Assembly: GCA_033439685.1 (NCBI GenBank) | Contig: JAUEDM010000002.1 | Span: 682,001-746,000, forward strand | Length of the DNA: 64,000 nt | Direction of reading: 5' to 3' | Source: Apodospora peruviana | Lineage: Eukaryota > Ascomycota > Sordariomycetes > Sordariales > Lasiosphaeriaceae | Part shown: positions 20,881 to 33,300 of the stretch, in pieces | Position numbering within the stretch: position 1 is the stretch's first letter | Layout: each line of letters opens with the position of its first letter | Notes under the pieces: generated by a model | Databases searched by the model: none | Told to the model about the DNA's origin: nothing | Seen by the model: only the letters and a program-made list of their open reading frames with translations | Made by a program: the position numbers and the translations under genes

Positions 20881-23161
20881 GGTGGAAGAACTTGTGTGAA
20901 GAACTGTTTGGAGGAATGGACGACGCACGCACACAAATCTCAAGGGAGCCTCGAACATCTGGGGAAGCAGCTCTTAAGTACAGATCGGTCCGTATCAGGA
21001 GCCTAAACCAGCTCTCGGAGGCTCTCCCTTCCATCCTACCCCCCAAGATGAGCAGATCTGGGGTCGACAACTCCACAAAATTGATCAGATCTCCCCAAAC
21101 ATGCTCATCTTGCAGATGGAAAACAGAGCCGAATTTTCCATATCCAGACGAGATTTAATTGCAGATTGATAGTGGCCGTCCTGCACGGGGGCTTGGCTTC
21201 GGCGGGGGAGGCGTCGGCAGAGTGACCCTCTGGGAATCAGGTCGAAGGGCCTTGGAATGTCTGGGGAAAGTGATCATTGTCGATTCAAGGCTCGGCGGTA
21301 CCCGTTACCTGGTGCTGATGCAAGAGCTGATGGATCGACGGCACGGCTGGCTGCGTGAGCCTTAGTATCGTGTCTCGATTCCAGCCGTACCTGGTACCAG
21401 CGCCCGAGGTCTCGCCAGGTCTGGTGGTTCTCCGCCACTTGTTCCCCATCTTTTTCCGGTTCGGGGCTGGCTGCAGCCTCGGAGACCAGCGCCCCGCATT
21501 TTCAACAACGACTCCAATTTCTCCGGCGGCCTGGGTGAGGGCGAAGAAGCAATTAAAAGGGGGCCATTGTGGGCAATATATATATCGGCCCCTCATCATC
21601 CACCATTTTTGCCGACATGGCAGTGAGCAGGGTTGCCAAGCTTAGCCACAGCCAACCGCCGACATCGTTGATCGGCACCGAGATCAGATGTGGGGGACTG
21701 CCTCGTTTGCCGGCAGTTGGCGGCGTCTGGTGACTGCATCTGGTTGGGCGATGCTGGTATTTGTTAATTGTGGCCGCTAAAATAAATTGGCTCTGATGCT
21801 ACCCGTATTTACCAACGTTGCCTTGGATTGGTTGTCAGGTTCCATCGGGGGCAGGATATCGGACGACACCTATCGGCAAGGATGGCGGCTGTCACACACC
21901 CAAGCTGCTGCGAAAAAAAAAAAAAGTTGGAGTGCAGCCTGTCAGGGCCCTGTAGCGACTTGGGCCCTGTCGATCATACGAGGGAACATCAGCAGAACAA
22001 ATAGAACCAGACGTGAGGGGAAGACGAGACTGGAAAAGCTGAAATGCACAAAAGCGAAAAGGGAGTGAAACAAACAAAACTGGTCTGGTCGCCGGTAGGG
22101 CTGCCGCCACTAGCGAACATGTGCCGGGCTCCGTTGCCGTTAGCTTGGGTATTTCAACTGGCGCTGCTGGCATTAGATAAGTAAATGAGGATTTTATCCA
22201 CGCATCCAACCGGGAATGCAAAAGTCATTTGTTTGGCGGCAACAGGCAAATCTTTGACTTTTTCGGTGACAGCATCCGCAAACACGAAGAAAAGACTGAC
22301 AATTCATTGTCGTCGTGGGCTCCACAGTCCACAACTAAACTTAACTGAAGCGAGCATTCAAGTTGGAAGACAAAACCGAAAGGAGGCTCGGTTGGATTAT
22401 GTGGCTGTGCAATGGTTTTTCCCTTCAATGATCTCTTGCCATTGGAGTCTCGCTTAACCTTTTTGCAATATGAAAATGGATATGAAACCAGGACGGCGTT
22501 GCTGTGGTCTAGGTTGTTTACTCGGAGCAAGGACCGAGATTTTCGGGTGGATTGTCAATTAACAGATTAAACAACATTGCGGACGTCCTGGGAGTTTATA
22601 ACTTTCTGCCCATGAACGGGCTCGGCGGGTCTCGGCGGACAAGCTTTCTTGCTTGGAGACGAAGCGAATCGGTTGGCTGTGCGCACTTCCAACTTTCTCG
22701 GGTGGCCGCTCCGGACCGCGTTGCCCCGCTTCCGCTGCAATCCTACCATCTCTCACGCACTCCCGTCGCTTCCGTCTTTCTGTTATGTCAGCTCCAGGAA
22801 GAAGGTGGAGGAACAAGTCCGAGGGAATGCTTCCGCTGGTAGGACTGAGGTCTGGTGACGTCGACCCCCGCATTGTATGGGTTCCTTTCCTTTTCCTTGT
22901 CTCTGGTCATCTTTCTAGACGTATCACGTGGTCTGGCACAAGACCAGCCAAGCTTCTAAGCGGTGGCAATGACTGTTTATCTATCTACGGAGAAGAAGAC
23001 ACGTCGCACCTCGCTTCAGCTTCCTCGCCTCCAATCCCTCCCCGACCACTCCGGTAGCAATAAACAACCAAGCCGCGAATTAATTAACCACATACATCAG
23101 CAATATCATCACTACTACCGTAACTCCATATCCATCATCTAAGTTACTACCTTAGGTGGCC
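20881..23161. promoter_or_regulatory. Long region between GH7 and hydrolase genes, divergent promoters
   Basis: The GH7 side holds candidate CreA-type carbon-repression sites (CTGGGG near 21058 and 21262) and one GGCTAA-type Xyr1/XlnR-like motif (TTAGCC near 21643 on the plus strand). An inverted pair ATGAGCAGATCTGGGG / AGATCTCCCCAAACATGCTC lies at about 21045-21112. A 13-A run lies near 21913. These motifs are short and occur by chance; regulation by carbon source is family knowledge, not shown here. No gene was recognised between 21600 and 23160. Confidence 0.35.
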
Positions 23162-24352
23162 ATGGCCTTACCCTCCGCCTCGCCACCCGGTTTCACCGAC
23201 CACACATTCAAACTCAACTCCAACGAAGGTGAATATGACCTTGACGTCCGGGTCTGGCCAGCCGATCCGCCTCCCTCCGGGCCCGCCCCGTTCATAGTCT
23301 GGACCCACGGCGGCGGCTTTCTCGCAGGTAAACATTACAACCCTCTGCCCTGGCTCTTCCCGGCCTTCCGGACCCGAGGCGCCCACGTGGTCTCGCACAG
23401 CTACCGTTTGGGTCCGCAGGTCCGCCTCGACGAGCAGATATCCGACTGTCTCTCCGCAATCGCATGGTGCCGGACCAACCTGCCTCTCATCCTTGGACCT
23501 TCCAAAATCGATGTGAACCGCTACGTCCTGGTCGGCGAGTCCGCCGGCGGACATCTCGTTACGTCTATGGCGCTGCACTTGCCCTCTCCGGGCCCAAAGG
23601 CGGTGATTGACGTCTATGGTCCGATTGATCTGTTTACTATGGGTATATTTGAGCCTGCTGGGTCGTTTCCCGAGAACCAGGTGAAGGGGAAGGAAGCAAC
23701 AGAATGGAGCGAGGACGAACATGAGTTCACGGAGGAGGAACTGGAGACGTTTCTTGGGGATCGTGATCCGAAGAATGTGATTACTACCGCGCTGAGCTGG
23801 AAGGAGCAGGAAGTTATCTCTGATGACGACCTAAGGAAGAGGTGGGGCGCGCCTGGCTTTGAGTATTCGAGACGGATACGGTTGCAGGCTGAGCTGCATA
23901 TCTGGCGCCAGTCGCGGCGCGGGCCGGGCGGGATGCTCAAGGGCGTTATTCATCCCGAGGGGTTTGCGGACCAGAGGGAAGTGGAAAAGTTTGTGGAGTC
24001 GGTTTCGCCGCTCAGGGTGTTGTTGCGGCGTATCAAGGATGGTAAGGGGGGAGGGATGGTGTATCCGCCGACAGCGATTCTGCATGGCAGTGGTGATTTC
24101 CATGTCCCCATCGAGCAGAGTTATGCTCTCGCGGCTGCGCTGAAGGGGGCGGGGGTACCTGTTGTGGAAAGTTATGCTGAAGGTGAGGAGCATTGTTTCG
24201 ATTTTCGGTTTACGGTGAGTTTTGATACCTCTCTGGATGACTGACGTTGCATTTGCTGACATCTAATGTGTGTTTAGTCCGCGGATGTTCCAGGCTGGAA
24301 TGAGTATATCCAGCCCATCGTGGATTTTGTCAACGTGCATATGAACGATTGA
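23162..24352 (+). CDS. Alpha/beta hydrolase (HSL/Abhydrolase_3-like esterase)
   Basis: Exons 23162-24214 and 24278-24352 join over a 63-bp intron (GTGAGT...TTTAG) and encode 375 residues. The oxyanion-hole motif HGGG is at residues 49-52 (IVWTHGGGFLAGKHY) and the nucleophile elbow GESAGG places the catalytic serine at residue 127. The acid (ILHGSGDFHVPIEQS) and the histidine (EGEEHCFDF) fall near the C-terminus, as expected. No signal peptide is visible, so it is probably cytosolic. The family hydrolyses small carboxylic esters and lactones; the natural substrate is unknown. Residues about 180-215 form an acidic insertion (EWSEDEHEFTEEELETF), perhaps a lid. The ATG at 23162 (GCCATGG) is in strong context. 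No defect seen. Confidence 0.9.
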
Positions 24353-25017
24353 CGACGTTAGGGGTCGGCGGTCAATGGGGTCCACGTTTTCTTCCTCCTC
24401 TGGGTTTGAAAGGTTAGTGTGTGTGCTCGATTAAGGTTAACATCACTTGAAAGCCGTATGCTTGAATCCTGAACGGAAGTCACGCTTCTAGCAAGTTGTT
24501 TTGGGAAGAGCTGCGTCTGGTTGGGAAGTTCAGGAGAAGGTATATAATTTTTCTGTTCATTCTTCGTCATCGTCCTTTCCCAGTCCGTTGCAGCCTGTAA
24601 TTCCTTGAATTATGAAGGGATGTGTGTTCAGTTACTGTCTTGTTTTCACCTCGCCCTGATTACATGCAAAATACATTTCAGCTTTCCTCGACTTTACCAA
24701 AGGCCGCTTTCTCTCTCTTCTTAATGGTTGTCGTTGATCTTTATAGCTATAGCTTAAGCCCACCTTCGATAACGCTTCTGTGATAAGCCGACATCAAGCT
24801 AGCCTGCCGAAGTACACCTGGGAGTCATGGCTTGTAGGTGATGGCCTACGGGGAAGTGATGGGATGTCGGCCCTAACGAGACCATTCCAGCCCTAGTATC
24901 TCTCTTAAGTTTAGGTGCCGTTATTCAATTCCCGTCGTTATTCAGTTGAGCCTTGGAAAATTAGACAGGCTGACTATGAAGTAAAAGTGAGGCCCCGAAA
25001 AAAGCCAAAGTACTTGC
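24353..25017. other. Intergenic
   Basis: No gene, RNA or repeat recognised. Confidence 0.5.
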
Positions 25018-26474
25018 AGAGGCTGTTGTAGTGGACATCGATAGCCTCACCTTCAAGCCAGAGGACCCGCATGTTACGGCCGGCCGAATTCATCTTGGAA
25101 ATGTGCACTTGTCTAGTGACGCTGGATGAGTCCAATCCCACGTATCTTCGATTTCGACTGGCGCACTATACGGTCAAGGAATATCTCTACTCAGATCGGG
25201 TAAAAGATTCCAAAATGGGATACTTTTACACAACAGAGGACTCCACCACCTTCTTGACTTACATGGTTGCCCTGGTTTACCTTCTCAACATCTCGTATGA
25301 TGGCGTACCTTCGGTCGAGGAATGGTTTCTCGCCTCGGAAGATCGACAAAACGAGTATCTGGATACTGTCGACGCCTCCTTTCCTCTTCTAGAGCCAGCA
25401 ATCAGAGTTATGAGTTTAGATTTAATAGAGTGTTTGGAAGCACCCCCGCACCTTGAAGCAAGGCTTGAGAGTATTCTTCTCAGGCTCTGCTATTCAAGTG
25501 AGCAAATTCAAGTTTGTTTTCGCTGGGCGGTCCTTTTAGAACTTTCACCCAGGAACTTCTACTCTGTCTGGGAAACATGGGTGGGTGTGGAGGTCGAAGT
25601 GGCTTTCAGCATGGCATGCTTCTTCTGGAGCAACCCAGCCTAGCAGCCAGGATTCTTCGAGACCACCCAAGCCTCGTGGCCAGTGATGGTACTTGTGTCG
25701 GCAAACAAGGTCTCCGTTTCAATCGGACATATCTAAGACATAACAACTGAATGGTAAAAAACGACTATGTGAGCTGGTGTTACTTAAGCCCGTTGGAAGT
25801 AGCCGCAATTTTTCCCTCGCTGGGCTGCCTCCAACTCTTGGCCGAAAAAACACCCGACCGAGCTTCATACACGAAGTCAGCGAGAGTTTCGATTCTCTCG
25901 TTTGCTCTAGGCATACATGGGAATAATTGACTACTTTGGTTTCTTTGCTGAAGTGGCTGAAGTCCTTCATCAGGCTGGCGCTGATATCAACCCACGCCTA
26001 GTCTCCGAGACGCCACTGCAAACGGCGGCAAAACACTTTGAATACGAGACAATGGAGTTCCTGTTGAGGGAAGGTGCGCTTGTGAATGAAGTTGCAGATG
26101 ATGCCGCCGTTCTTGACATAATTACAGGGGACCTGAACTCGGAGGAGGAGAATCGCACCTCTGAACAGCGGGATTAGGCTGTACAGAGAAGAGGTGAAAT
26201 TGAGGGATACAAGACGCCGTTACGGATTATCATGGACAAGGACATGGAGTCAATGACAGCTTCGGGTGAAGCCGCTCGATCTAAATCAATAGACATACTC
26301 CGAAAATACGGGAGCTTGTTACTTTGTCTCTTCGCCGTCGCAGACTTGCCCGGATATCAGGCCGAAAATTGGGAAGAAATTGAACGAGCAGGTTGGCATG
26401 GGGCGAGCATGGAAAAGCGGTCGGTTCCCCACCGAGTTAACGACAGAAAAGAAACTTCGATGTCCAAAGGGTAA
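25018..26474 (+). pseudogene. NACHT-ankyrin (fungal NLR) C-terminal relic
   Basis: The first part (AVVVDIDSLTFKPEDPH) flows after a frame change into MLRPAEFILEMCTCLVTLDE and YLRFRLAHYTVKEYLYSDRV. This is the winged-helix end of the NACHT module of fungal NOD-like receptors (pattern 'EILEICSCLVT...LRFAHYTVQEYL'). A later frame contains ankyrin-like units (VLHQAGADINPRLVSETPLQ and MEFLLREGALVNEVADDAAV). A third shows DILRKYGSLLLCLFAVADLP. The pieces lie in different frames with stops at 25641, 25748 and 26175. No P-loop or N-terminal effector domain is present, so this is a truncated relic. Such receptors act in self/non-self recognition; this copy cannot. Confidence 0.7.
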
Positions 26475-26579
26475 GTGCACAGAAAGCGTTCCCACATCAC
26501 AGAACTCAGCGGGTCGCTAACATGGCGAACAGGAAAGTTGAGTTTTTACTAAATCCAGTTTCGACATGATATATATCTG

Positions 26580-26880
26580 GAGGTGGTCTTGAGGGACTAT
26601 ACGAAACGTATTGAGGGACTGTAGGAAAACGTCTTGAGGGATTATAAGAAATGTCTTGCCAAACTATAGGTACTCCTTTGCCAGGGAAATAAAGGTGGTT
26701 TCGAGGGATTGTAGGGAACGTTTTGCAGACCGTAGGTACTCCTTTGCTGGGCTTTGGAAACCCTTATTATAAGTGCCTTCTAAAGCTTTATTTAAATATA
26801 AAAATCGCTAAGTTAACTAAAGAAGTATTTACAATTTAGCAAGACGTTTCTTATAGTTTTTTTTAAAACCACTTTAACAT
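26580..26880. repeat. MITE-like element with inverted and direct repeats, AT-enriched
   Basis: A ~60-bp unit (consensus start AAGGTGGTTTTGAGGGATT, then ACGTCTTGCCAAAC and TAGGTACTCCTTTGCC) is present two or three times on the plus strand (26582, 26641, 26692). It appears once inverted at 26822-26880. Differences are mostly C/T or G/A, as left by RIP. The interior 26755-26880 is strongly AT-rich. No open frame inside. Confidence 0.6.
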
Positions 26881-28821
26881 ATAATATCTGGCTTAATCTA
26901 GCGATACTTCTCAATCTTACTTCGTCTCCTCGAAAAGAAACTAAGGATAACAAATCACATTCCTAACCGGGGTCACAACCGCTAGTGTAGTTGGTTCCAT
27001 TCCCATTTAGCCGGGAAGTCCAAATACCGTCGTCCACGGCTACCGTGACCTCGACCCATGCTAACCGAATAACAACACCAGGCTTCGACTTCCTCTTATA
27101 GAGACGGAGTCTTCCCACCTGAAGAGTCAGTCCGGATCTTGATCCAGTTAGTCTAGTTCCTTGTCTAGAGATGCACCGCTTTTCCTCATCCGGGTTTGGA
27201 TTTGCTCCTCAGTCTTTGCTTTCCCACTTCTGTGTCTTTCCCGTGTGACCAAAAGAGAGAAGAGTTACATCGCTCTTGTCTGCGCCCCACTATATAGAGT
27301 AGAAATCCACACTATGCCATGCCCACGAACAACCATCCGGGTATTCGGACATGTGGATGTGGAGCAGTTTGCACAAAACCGTCTGTCTGTCTGTCTGTCG
27401 TCTGTTTCCGTTCCGTTGTCTTTCGTGTTGTTAGAAAGCGGCTCAGAGTCAAGTTGAGGTGGGAACATAGTGCGTTGTTCTTGAAGTTACCGTTGTGGGT
27501 ATGAAAAGATGATCTTTTTCCTACTCGGTCTCTTTGTGGATGTAAAGAGGCTGCACGGCTTCTCGCAGCTGTGCAGCTGTGCAGCTGTGGGTTCATGTCT
27601 ATAACATGTGTAGATTGGGTTGGCATTGTGAGGCTGAAGTGCGTTAGACGAGATGTAACTGTTTTGTCCAAAAACGGGTTGTTGGTACAACTACTTCAGT
27701 AAGACGAAATGATAACGCCAAACGAACTTCAGAGTTACATGATAAGATTCAAGCAAACTCCATTTTGGCCGTGTAGAACGGACAAATATTGACTCCTTGG
27801 TTCCTCCCTTATCTTATCAACCTTGGCTCTAAAAGGGGACGAGTTTCCCAAACCGTGGCTCGGAGATATCTTTGGTGACGTCCAAAACAGCTTTGTCAAA
27901 GACCTGTTGAGGTCATCATGGTAGTATCGTCGCAGCGTGTGACATGAGTCTAACCCGAGAGAGCAAGAAAACCTGGGGTACGGAAGTTGCACCCATTTAA
28001 AACTCGGAACTAGTCCTGCCGGAAAGAATACCACATGGACTGTGGCGATCCCACCCCGGATTTAAACACATGGCGGGGAATTACAACCATGTGGTCGCAG
28101 AGAAACATGGCTTGACCAAAAGCTTCTAGAACAATACCTGGGCTGGAAGAAAGCAGAAATGGCAATTCATAAGTGTAGGGCATTTAGTTACTTTGAGGGT
28201 TAGCTGACCAAGTTACGGTAGTTGACTTCCTCAGGTTCATCTTCAATTTTCCGCATGTGTTGATAGGTCAACATGTAGATACATGTACATGTAGTCGAAT
28301 CCAGTCGACACACAGCGACAGAACGTGAAAGAAGAGATCGGCAATATCCTATATGTGCTTTAGTCTCAATCACTTCCCAATCCTCGCAACTCCGTGATTT
28401 GATTCGTACGTCCACATTCTGGATCTTGGTGGGTTGAGTCCTAGTCCGGGTCCCACGTGCTCTCGAAAGATGGGAACCGGTCGTCCGCATTTTAGCCTAA
28501 ACCTCCCAGGTAGCCTTCAACGTCACCCAAGCATTTGGCGCAACAGCTGAACTAATTGACGTCTGCATGTGTGTGGGGACAGGAGCACATGGCTCAGCCG
28601 CCGTTCCAAGAGTTAACCACGGATGCATTGCTCACGATGGCGGGAGGATCGTGGCATGGTGCCTGGAATCGATAATGGCATGGACGTTTTCCAGAGATCC
28701 GAGAAATCACATTGGCCGAACCGGGCTTCCAGAATGTGGGAATGCGCGGGGCTCGGAGCCGCATTGAACATGATCCCGGTCATGATCTGGTTCTAGCGTT
28801 CCTGGATGGAACGTAAAGGAG
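26881..28821. other. Intergenic with a (GTCT)n microsatellite
   Basis: About 1.9 kb without a recognisable gene. A (GTCT)4-5 run lies at 27381-27399. A CAGCTGTGCAGCTGTGCAGC step lies near 27570. Confidence 0.5.
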
Positions 28822-28828
28822 TATATAA
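28822..28828 (+). promoter_or_regulatory. TATA box of the CE15 gene
   Basis: TATATAA lies about 97 bp before the chosen ATG at 28925. Confidence 0.55.
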
Positions 28829-28924
28829 ACATGTTGTCACAACCCGGATTGCTTTTCGACGTGTAAAATGACTCAATCCTTACTTAAAGTCTTCTCAGGT
28901 GGTGTTCATTCGATCTTGAACAAG

Positions 28925-30358
28925 ATGCCGTCACCAACTGTAGCCTCCTCCCTGCTCATGCTCTTAGTGGGCGCCGTGGGCAGCGCTCAAGCACAGCAGA
29001 CTCTGTGGGGACAATGCGGCGGCATCGGCTGGAGCGGCCAGACAACTTGTGCCTCTGGATCATACTGTTTCCACCAGAATGACTGGTACTTCCAGTGCAT
29101 TCCCGGAGCTGGGCCGACCACAGCAGCACCCACGCCCACGACTACTCCGAGCGGCCCAACCACACTATCCACCTCCACAACATCCTCGGCAGCAGGAACC
29201 ACAACGTCGCCAACCTCCCCAGGTGGAGGTGGAGGAGGCAGCGAGACGTGCCCGTCCATCCCATCCGGCCTCGGCTCGTCAGTATCAACCCTGAACGACC
29301 CCTTCACCTTTGCCGGCGGAAGCAAAGTCACGACCAAAGCCCAATGGGCCTGCCGTCAAGAAGAAATCAGCCAGCTCTTCCAAAAGTACGAGCTCGGCAC
29401 CCTCCCGCCCAAGCCAACCGTCTCGGCCAGCCTCTCGGGCAACAGCCTGTCCATCACGGCCTCCACGGGCGGCAAATCTGTCTCCTTCTCCGTCACGATC
29501 AACAAGCCGTCCGGCAGCGGCCCATTCCCCGCCATCATCGCCTACGGCGCCGCCAGCATCCCCATCCCGGCCGGCGTGGCCACCATCGTCTTCAACAACG
29601 ACGACATCGCCACGCAGCAGGACGGCTCCTCCCGCGGCAAGGGCAAGTTCTACACCCTATATGGCAGCGGCCACTCGGCCGGCGCGCTGACCGCCTGGGC
29701 GTGGGGCGTGTCGCGGATCATCGACGCGCTCGAGCTGACCAAAGCGACGAGCGGCATCGACCCGGCCCGCATCGGCGTGACGGGCTGCTCGCGCAACGGC
29801 AAGGGCGCGTTTGTGGCTGGCGCGCTGGAGCCGCGTATCGCGCTGACCCTGCCTCAAGAGTCCGGCGCCGGCGGCGCCGGCTGCTGGCGCCTCGAGAACT
29901 GGCAAAACGCCAACGGGTATAAAGTCCAGGACGCGCAGGAGATCGTCGGCGAGAACGTGTGGTTCTCGCCCAACTTTAATAGTTATGTGAACAACGTCAA
30001 CCAGCTGCCGTTTGACCACCACATGCTGGCGGCGCTGGTGTCACCGCGCCCGCTGTACATCATGGAGAACCCGGATTTCGAATGGCTCGGCAAGATCTCG
30101 ACGTACGGATGCATGGGCGCCGCGCGGAAGCAGTACCAGGCGCTTGGGCAGCTGGACAAGTTTGGGTTCTCGCAGGTCGGCGGGCATAATCACTGCAGCT
30201 TCCCGAGCGCGCAGAGCGCGGAGCTGAATGCGTTTATTGGCAAGTTTTTGCTGGGCAATGCGAATGCTGGCACGACGAGCGTGTACAGGACTGATCAGAG
30301 CTACTCGAACTTTAACTTGGATACGTGGACGCCGTGGACGGTGCCGAGCTTGGCTTGA
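28925..30358 (+). CDS. CE15 4-O-methyl-glucuronoyl methylesterase with CBM1
   Basis: Secreted esterase that cuts ester bonds between lignin alcohols and glucuronic acid side chains of xylan. Single exon, 477 residues. The ATG at 28925 was preferred over 28868 because a signal peptide follows at once (residues 1-23, ...GSAQA|QQ). A fungal CBM1 covers about 24-60 (TLWGQCGGIGWSGQTTCASG, ...FQCIPG) with its conserved Cys and aromatic residues. A Thr/Ser/Pro/Gly linker follows (61-105). The CE15 domain has the nucleophile Ser289 in GVTGCSRNGKGA, Glu312 in LPQESG and the His421/His423 pair in GGHNHCSFPSAQ, completing the triad. Codon use is strongly G/C at third positions. No defect. Confidence 0.95.
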   Translation: MPSPTVASSLLMLLVGAVGSAQAQQTLWGQCGGIGWSGQTTCASGSYCFHQNDWYFQCIPGAGPTTAAPTPTTTPSGPTTLSTSTTSSAAGTTTSPTSPGGGGGGSETCPSIPSGLGSSVSTLNDPFTFAGGSKVTTKAQWACRQEEISQLFQKYELGTLPPKPTVSASLSGNSLSITASTGGKSVSFSVTINKPSGSGPFPAIIAYGAASIPIPAGVATIVFNNDDIATQQDGSSRGKGKFYTLYGSGHSAGALTAWAWGVSRIIDALELTKATSGIDPARIGVTGCSRNGKGAFVAGALEPRIALTLPQESGAGGAGCWRLENWQNANGYKVQDAQEIVGENVWFSPNFNSYVNNVNQLPFDHHMLAALVSPRPLYIMENPDFEWLGKISTYGCMGAARKQYQALGQLDKFGFSQVGGHNHCSFPSAQSAELNAFIGKFLLGNANAGTTSVYRTDQSYSNFNLDTWTPWTVPSLA

Positions 30359-33300
30359 TCGACCTGATCAAGACGAGGGAGATATGATGATGGAGATATA
30401 ATGAGGGGGTCGAGATGGGTGATGATTGGAAAGTAGGGAGTGAAAAAAAAAAAAAAGGAAAGAGGTTGGCTGCTGTGGTGTTCTTCTTTGTATATAATCG
30501 AGGTGCTAATAGATGAGAATGAATGTGAATATCTTACTCTATCCCACGTCCACCTTCTGTTGTGCCGCCGATGTCGACATGTTATCGACTTGATACACGC
30601 AATGCAGAAGCAACTTCCCAGCAGTCTGGTTCTATCGGCGAGGCCAAGTATAAGTAGACAAAGAAGGGCTTTGACTTCATATTAGGATCACTGGCTTCTG
30701 ATCCTAGGTACTTGGCCAGATGTCGATGAATACCCAGGCACTGACAGCAACCTGGACCACTTGCACTAAAAATGATGCCATAGTAAGTAAATGGCAGTCA
30801 GACGGACTGGAGTCAAAGATACGACTCAACAAGACGGCAGCTGACCACCTCAAACTTTCTACTTGGTCATGTAAATCGCAGCTTACTTGCTCCTTTCAAC
30901 GTACGCTTCCTCGTTCAGAAGGCCGTGAACTGTCAAGTTCCTGGTCCATGCCGGTCTTAACCAACACAGGTCCAATGATGTTCCCAAAGACCTTGAGCTC
31001 CGCTGCTCCCTCAGTCCCCTGTCCTCGAACCATTGATGTTACGGCCAGTTGGTTTGTGCTTGGAAGGGATTCGCACCCATCCAAGAGTCGTCTATGGCGA
31101 GTGTAATTCGGGCAAGCCTGATTTATATCGACAGCTCAAGGGAAAACCAAACATCTCAATGGGCATGGAGGAAATTCCGCTTTTTGCCTTGATTGATTAT
31201 TATACTTTTCAAGCAAACGCCAGCTCACTTTTAACACCGCATGTAAAAGCCGAATCAGGGCGAGCGCAGATAGATGCATGAAAAACCATCTGGAATGATA
31301 ATTACCGTTATCGCGCGAGACTTTCTTACCGAGCAGGACGCATTGCGAAGCTGAAGAATTTTCCACGCCTACTTATCTTTGTTGCTGCAAGCCCCTGAGC
31401 GGCCGACGTCGGCCATGCCAGCCACGGCCCGCCATGAGCTTTCAGTCCAAAATATAAAAATACCAACAGAACCGCCTCTTCCGATAAGCGCTGCGTTCTG
31501 CTGAGTGATCGGCTACGAGGGGGTCCTTTGGCGGAAAGCCCCGTGGCTTGATGGCGGTGGACTTCATTTGCGGCTTGCTGGCTTATCGGGGCTCAATTTA
31601 AATAGCACGCCGGCAGTCACTGCAGTGCAAATGGTGGAATGTCTCAGCCTCTCAGGCTCCTTTTGCGGTAGGTATCCGTCGGGTACTGCTGCACATTCGG
31701 GCCGGAGGCGGTTGCAGTTCGCGCATGTCTTGACGAATATTCGGATTCTAGAGACATCTTGTGCAACGAGAGTCGTGGCGCGCATGAAACCCCATCTTCA
31801 AAGAGTTGATGCGATGCTGCTTGGCGCTGTTCGTAGGGCTGGTCGGTCGATGGTCTAGAATTACCAAGGGCAAAGAAGCCAAGGCGCGGGTTACTACCGG
31901 TTTCCGCCGTGCACGCGTAGATTTCGTCTAGCGCACACCCGCCTCTCTGGGAGATCCAGAGCTGAAGGCCGGCTGGAAGAGGAAATGCTTTGAATTTTTG
32001 AGTGGGGGGACAAAGGGGAAAACAAGCACTGTCGAGGAGAGATTGTTGGCTGGGATCTGGACAAGGAGGCCCAGGCTTGCGATATCTTGGCCAAGGACAG
32101 CGGTCAGCACGCTGTTTTGACACGGCAGCAGCACCCGTCTCGACTGCACCTGGGTCCCAGGAAACTGCCTTTCGGAGAATGCCGCTTTCCTCCAAGATGA
32201 ATGTACGGATTACGGTGCAGTGGAGTTGGTCCTTGGTTCGCGATGTAAGAGCAGGGTGCAAGTTGTGATCCGCCCACCTCACGTCTGCGCGTGGGGGTGG
32301 GGGTTCAGTCAGACACCAACCTCCATCAGCAACAAAACTGTAAGTTCACCTCATGGGAAGAAACTGCCCCTCGATGAAGGGAAACTTGTCAAGCTATTGG
32401 ATGGACTTAATTCTTCTGACCACCCAACTTCACGCTCCAAGTCATTGCATTGACGCTGGGGAACTTCCTGGCTCTAACTTCCTTCTGCTGACTTCGTACC
32501 GGTCAGCAGTGCATTCAGATGCCAGAACACAACACTCTCCGGAGTATCTCGCCCGGTGGTCAAGCCACTATCGCATCTCGTGTGGCATTACTGGGCACGC
32601 GTCTCGCAGGATCTGTGATGGATAGCGCGCGATGGGGAATCTTTCTTTTTAAAGCGCCGAGTTTCCAGGTGGGGGGAGCGGGATTGCAGGGGGATTGCAC
32701 CCACCCCGCCTGTCCGTATCCCTTTCCCAAAATTCCATCTTCTCAAGTTGCACCTGCCTCCTTATCTTGCTGTCGCTCTCAGCGTCACATTATGACGTCT
32801 ACCACAGGGGTTGGCTACCAGGTTAGGAAGCCACGTTTGGGCGGCCTGTGCGCCACAAGCAATATTAGCACCTACAGGGGTGCTGGGCTCGACCACTCAC
32901 CGCCTGTGCCAGCGACTGACGAGTTCCGGACTGCTGCACTCCGAAATTTATTGAATATCGACAGGGCAGACCCGTCCACTTTCTTCGGTCTTCGGTAAGT
33001 TGTAACAACGGGACCATGAACCACGATATCACCTATCACGCAACACGAGGTGTTACCCCTCCATGGTCGTCACGAATCGTGGAATCGGAGAATCTCATTC
33101 AAGAGCAGTAGGGACAGATATCGACTCCAAATGCTAACCCAACGCACGAATGATCACAATGAACCGCGACCGGGGCCTGAGAGCAGTCGATATGTCTCCG
33201 ATTTGGAGACTGACAAGCCCGGGTCGACATGGGACTGGGTAGCAGCCGCCGGGGGTCGCAGAGTGGGGGTTCTGTTTGTGTTGAATGAAGGTCTGAACAA

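Noticed and set aside
28868..28924. Longer N-terminus for the CE15 esterase
   Set aside because: It would bury the clear signal peptide that starts at 28925.
31564..31785. Minus-strand CANCNRLRPEC as a Zn2Cys6 cluster
   Set aside because: Only the first Cys pair resembles the motif; remaining spacing and basic loop are missing.
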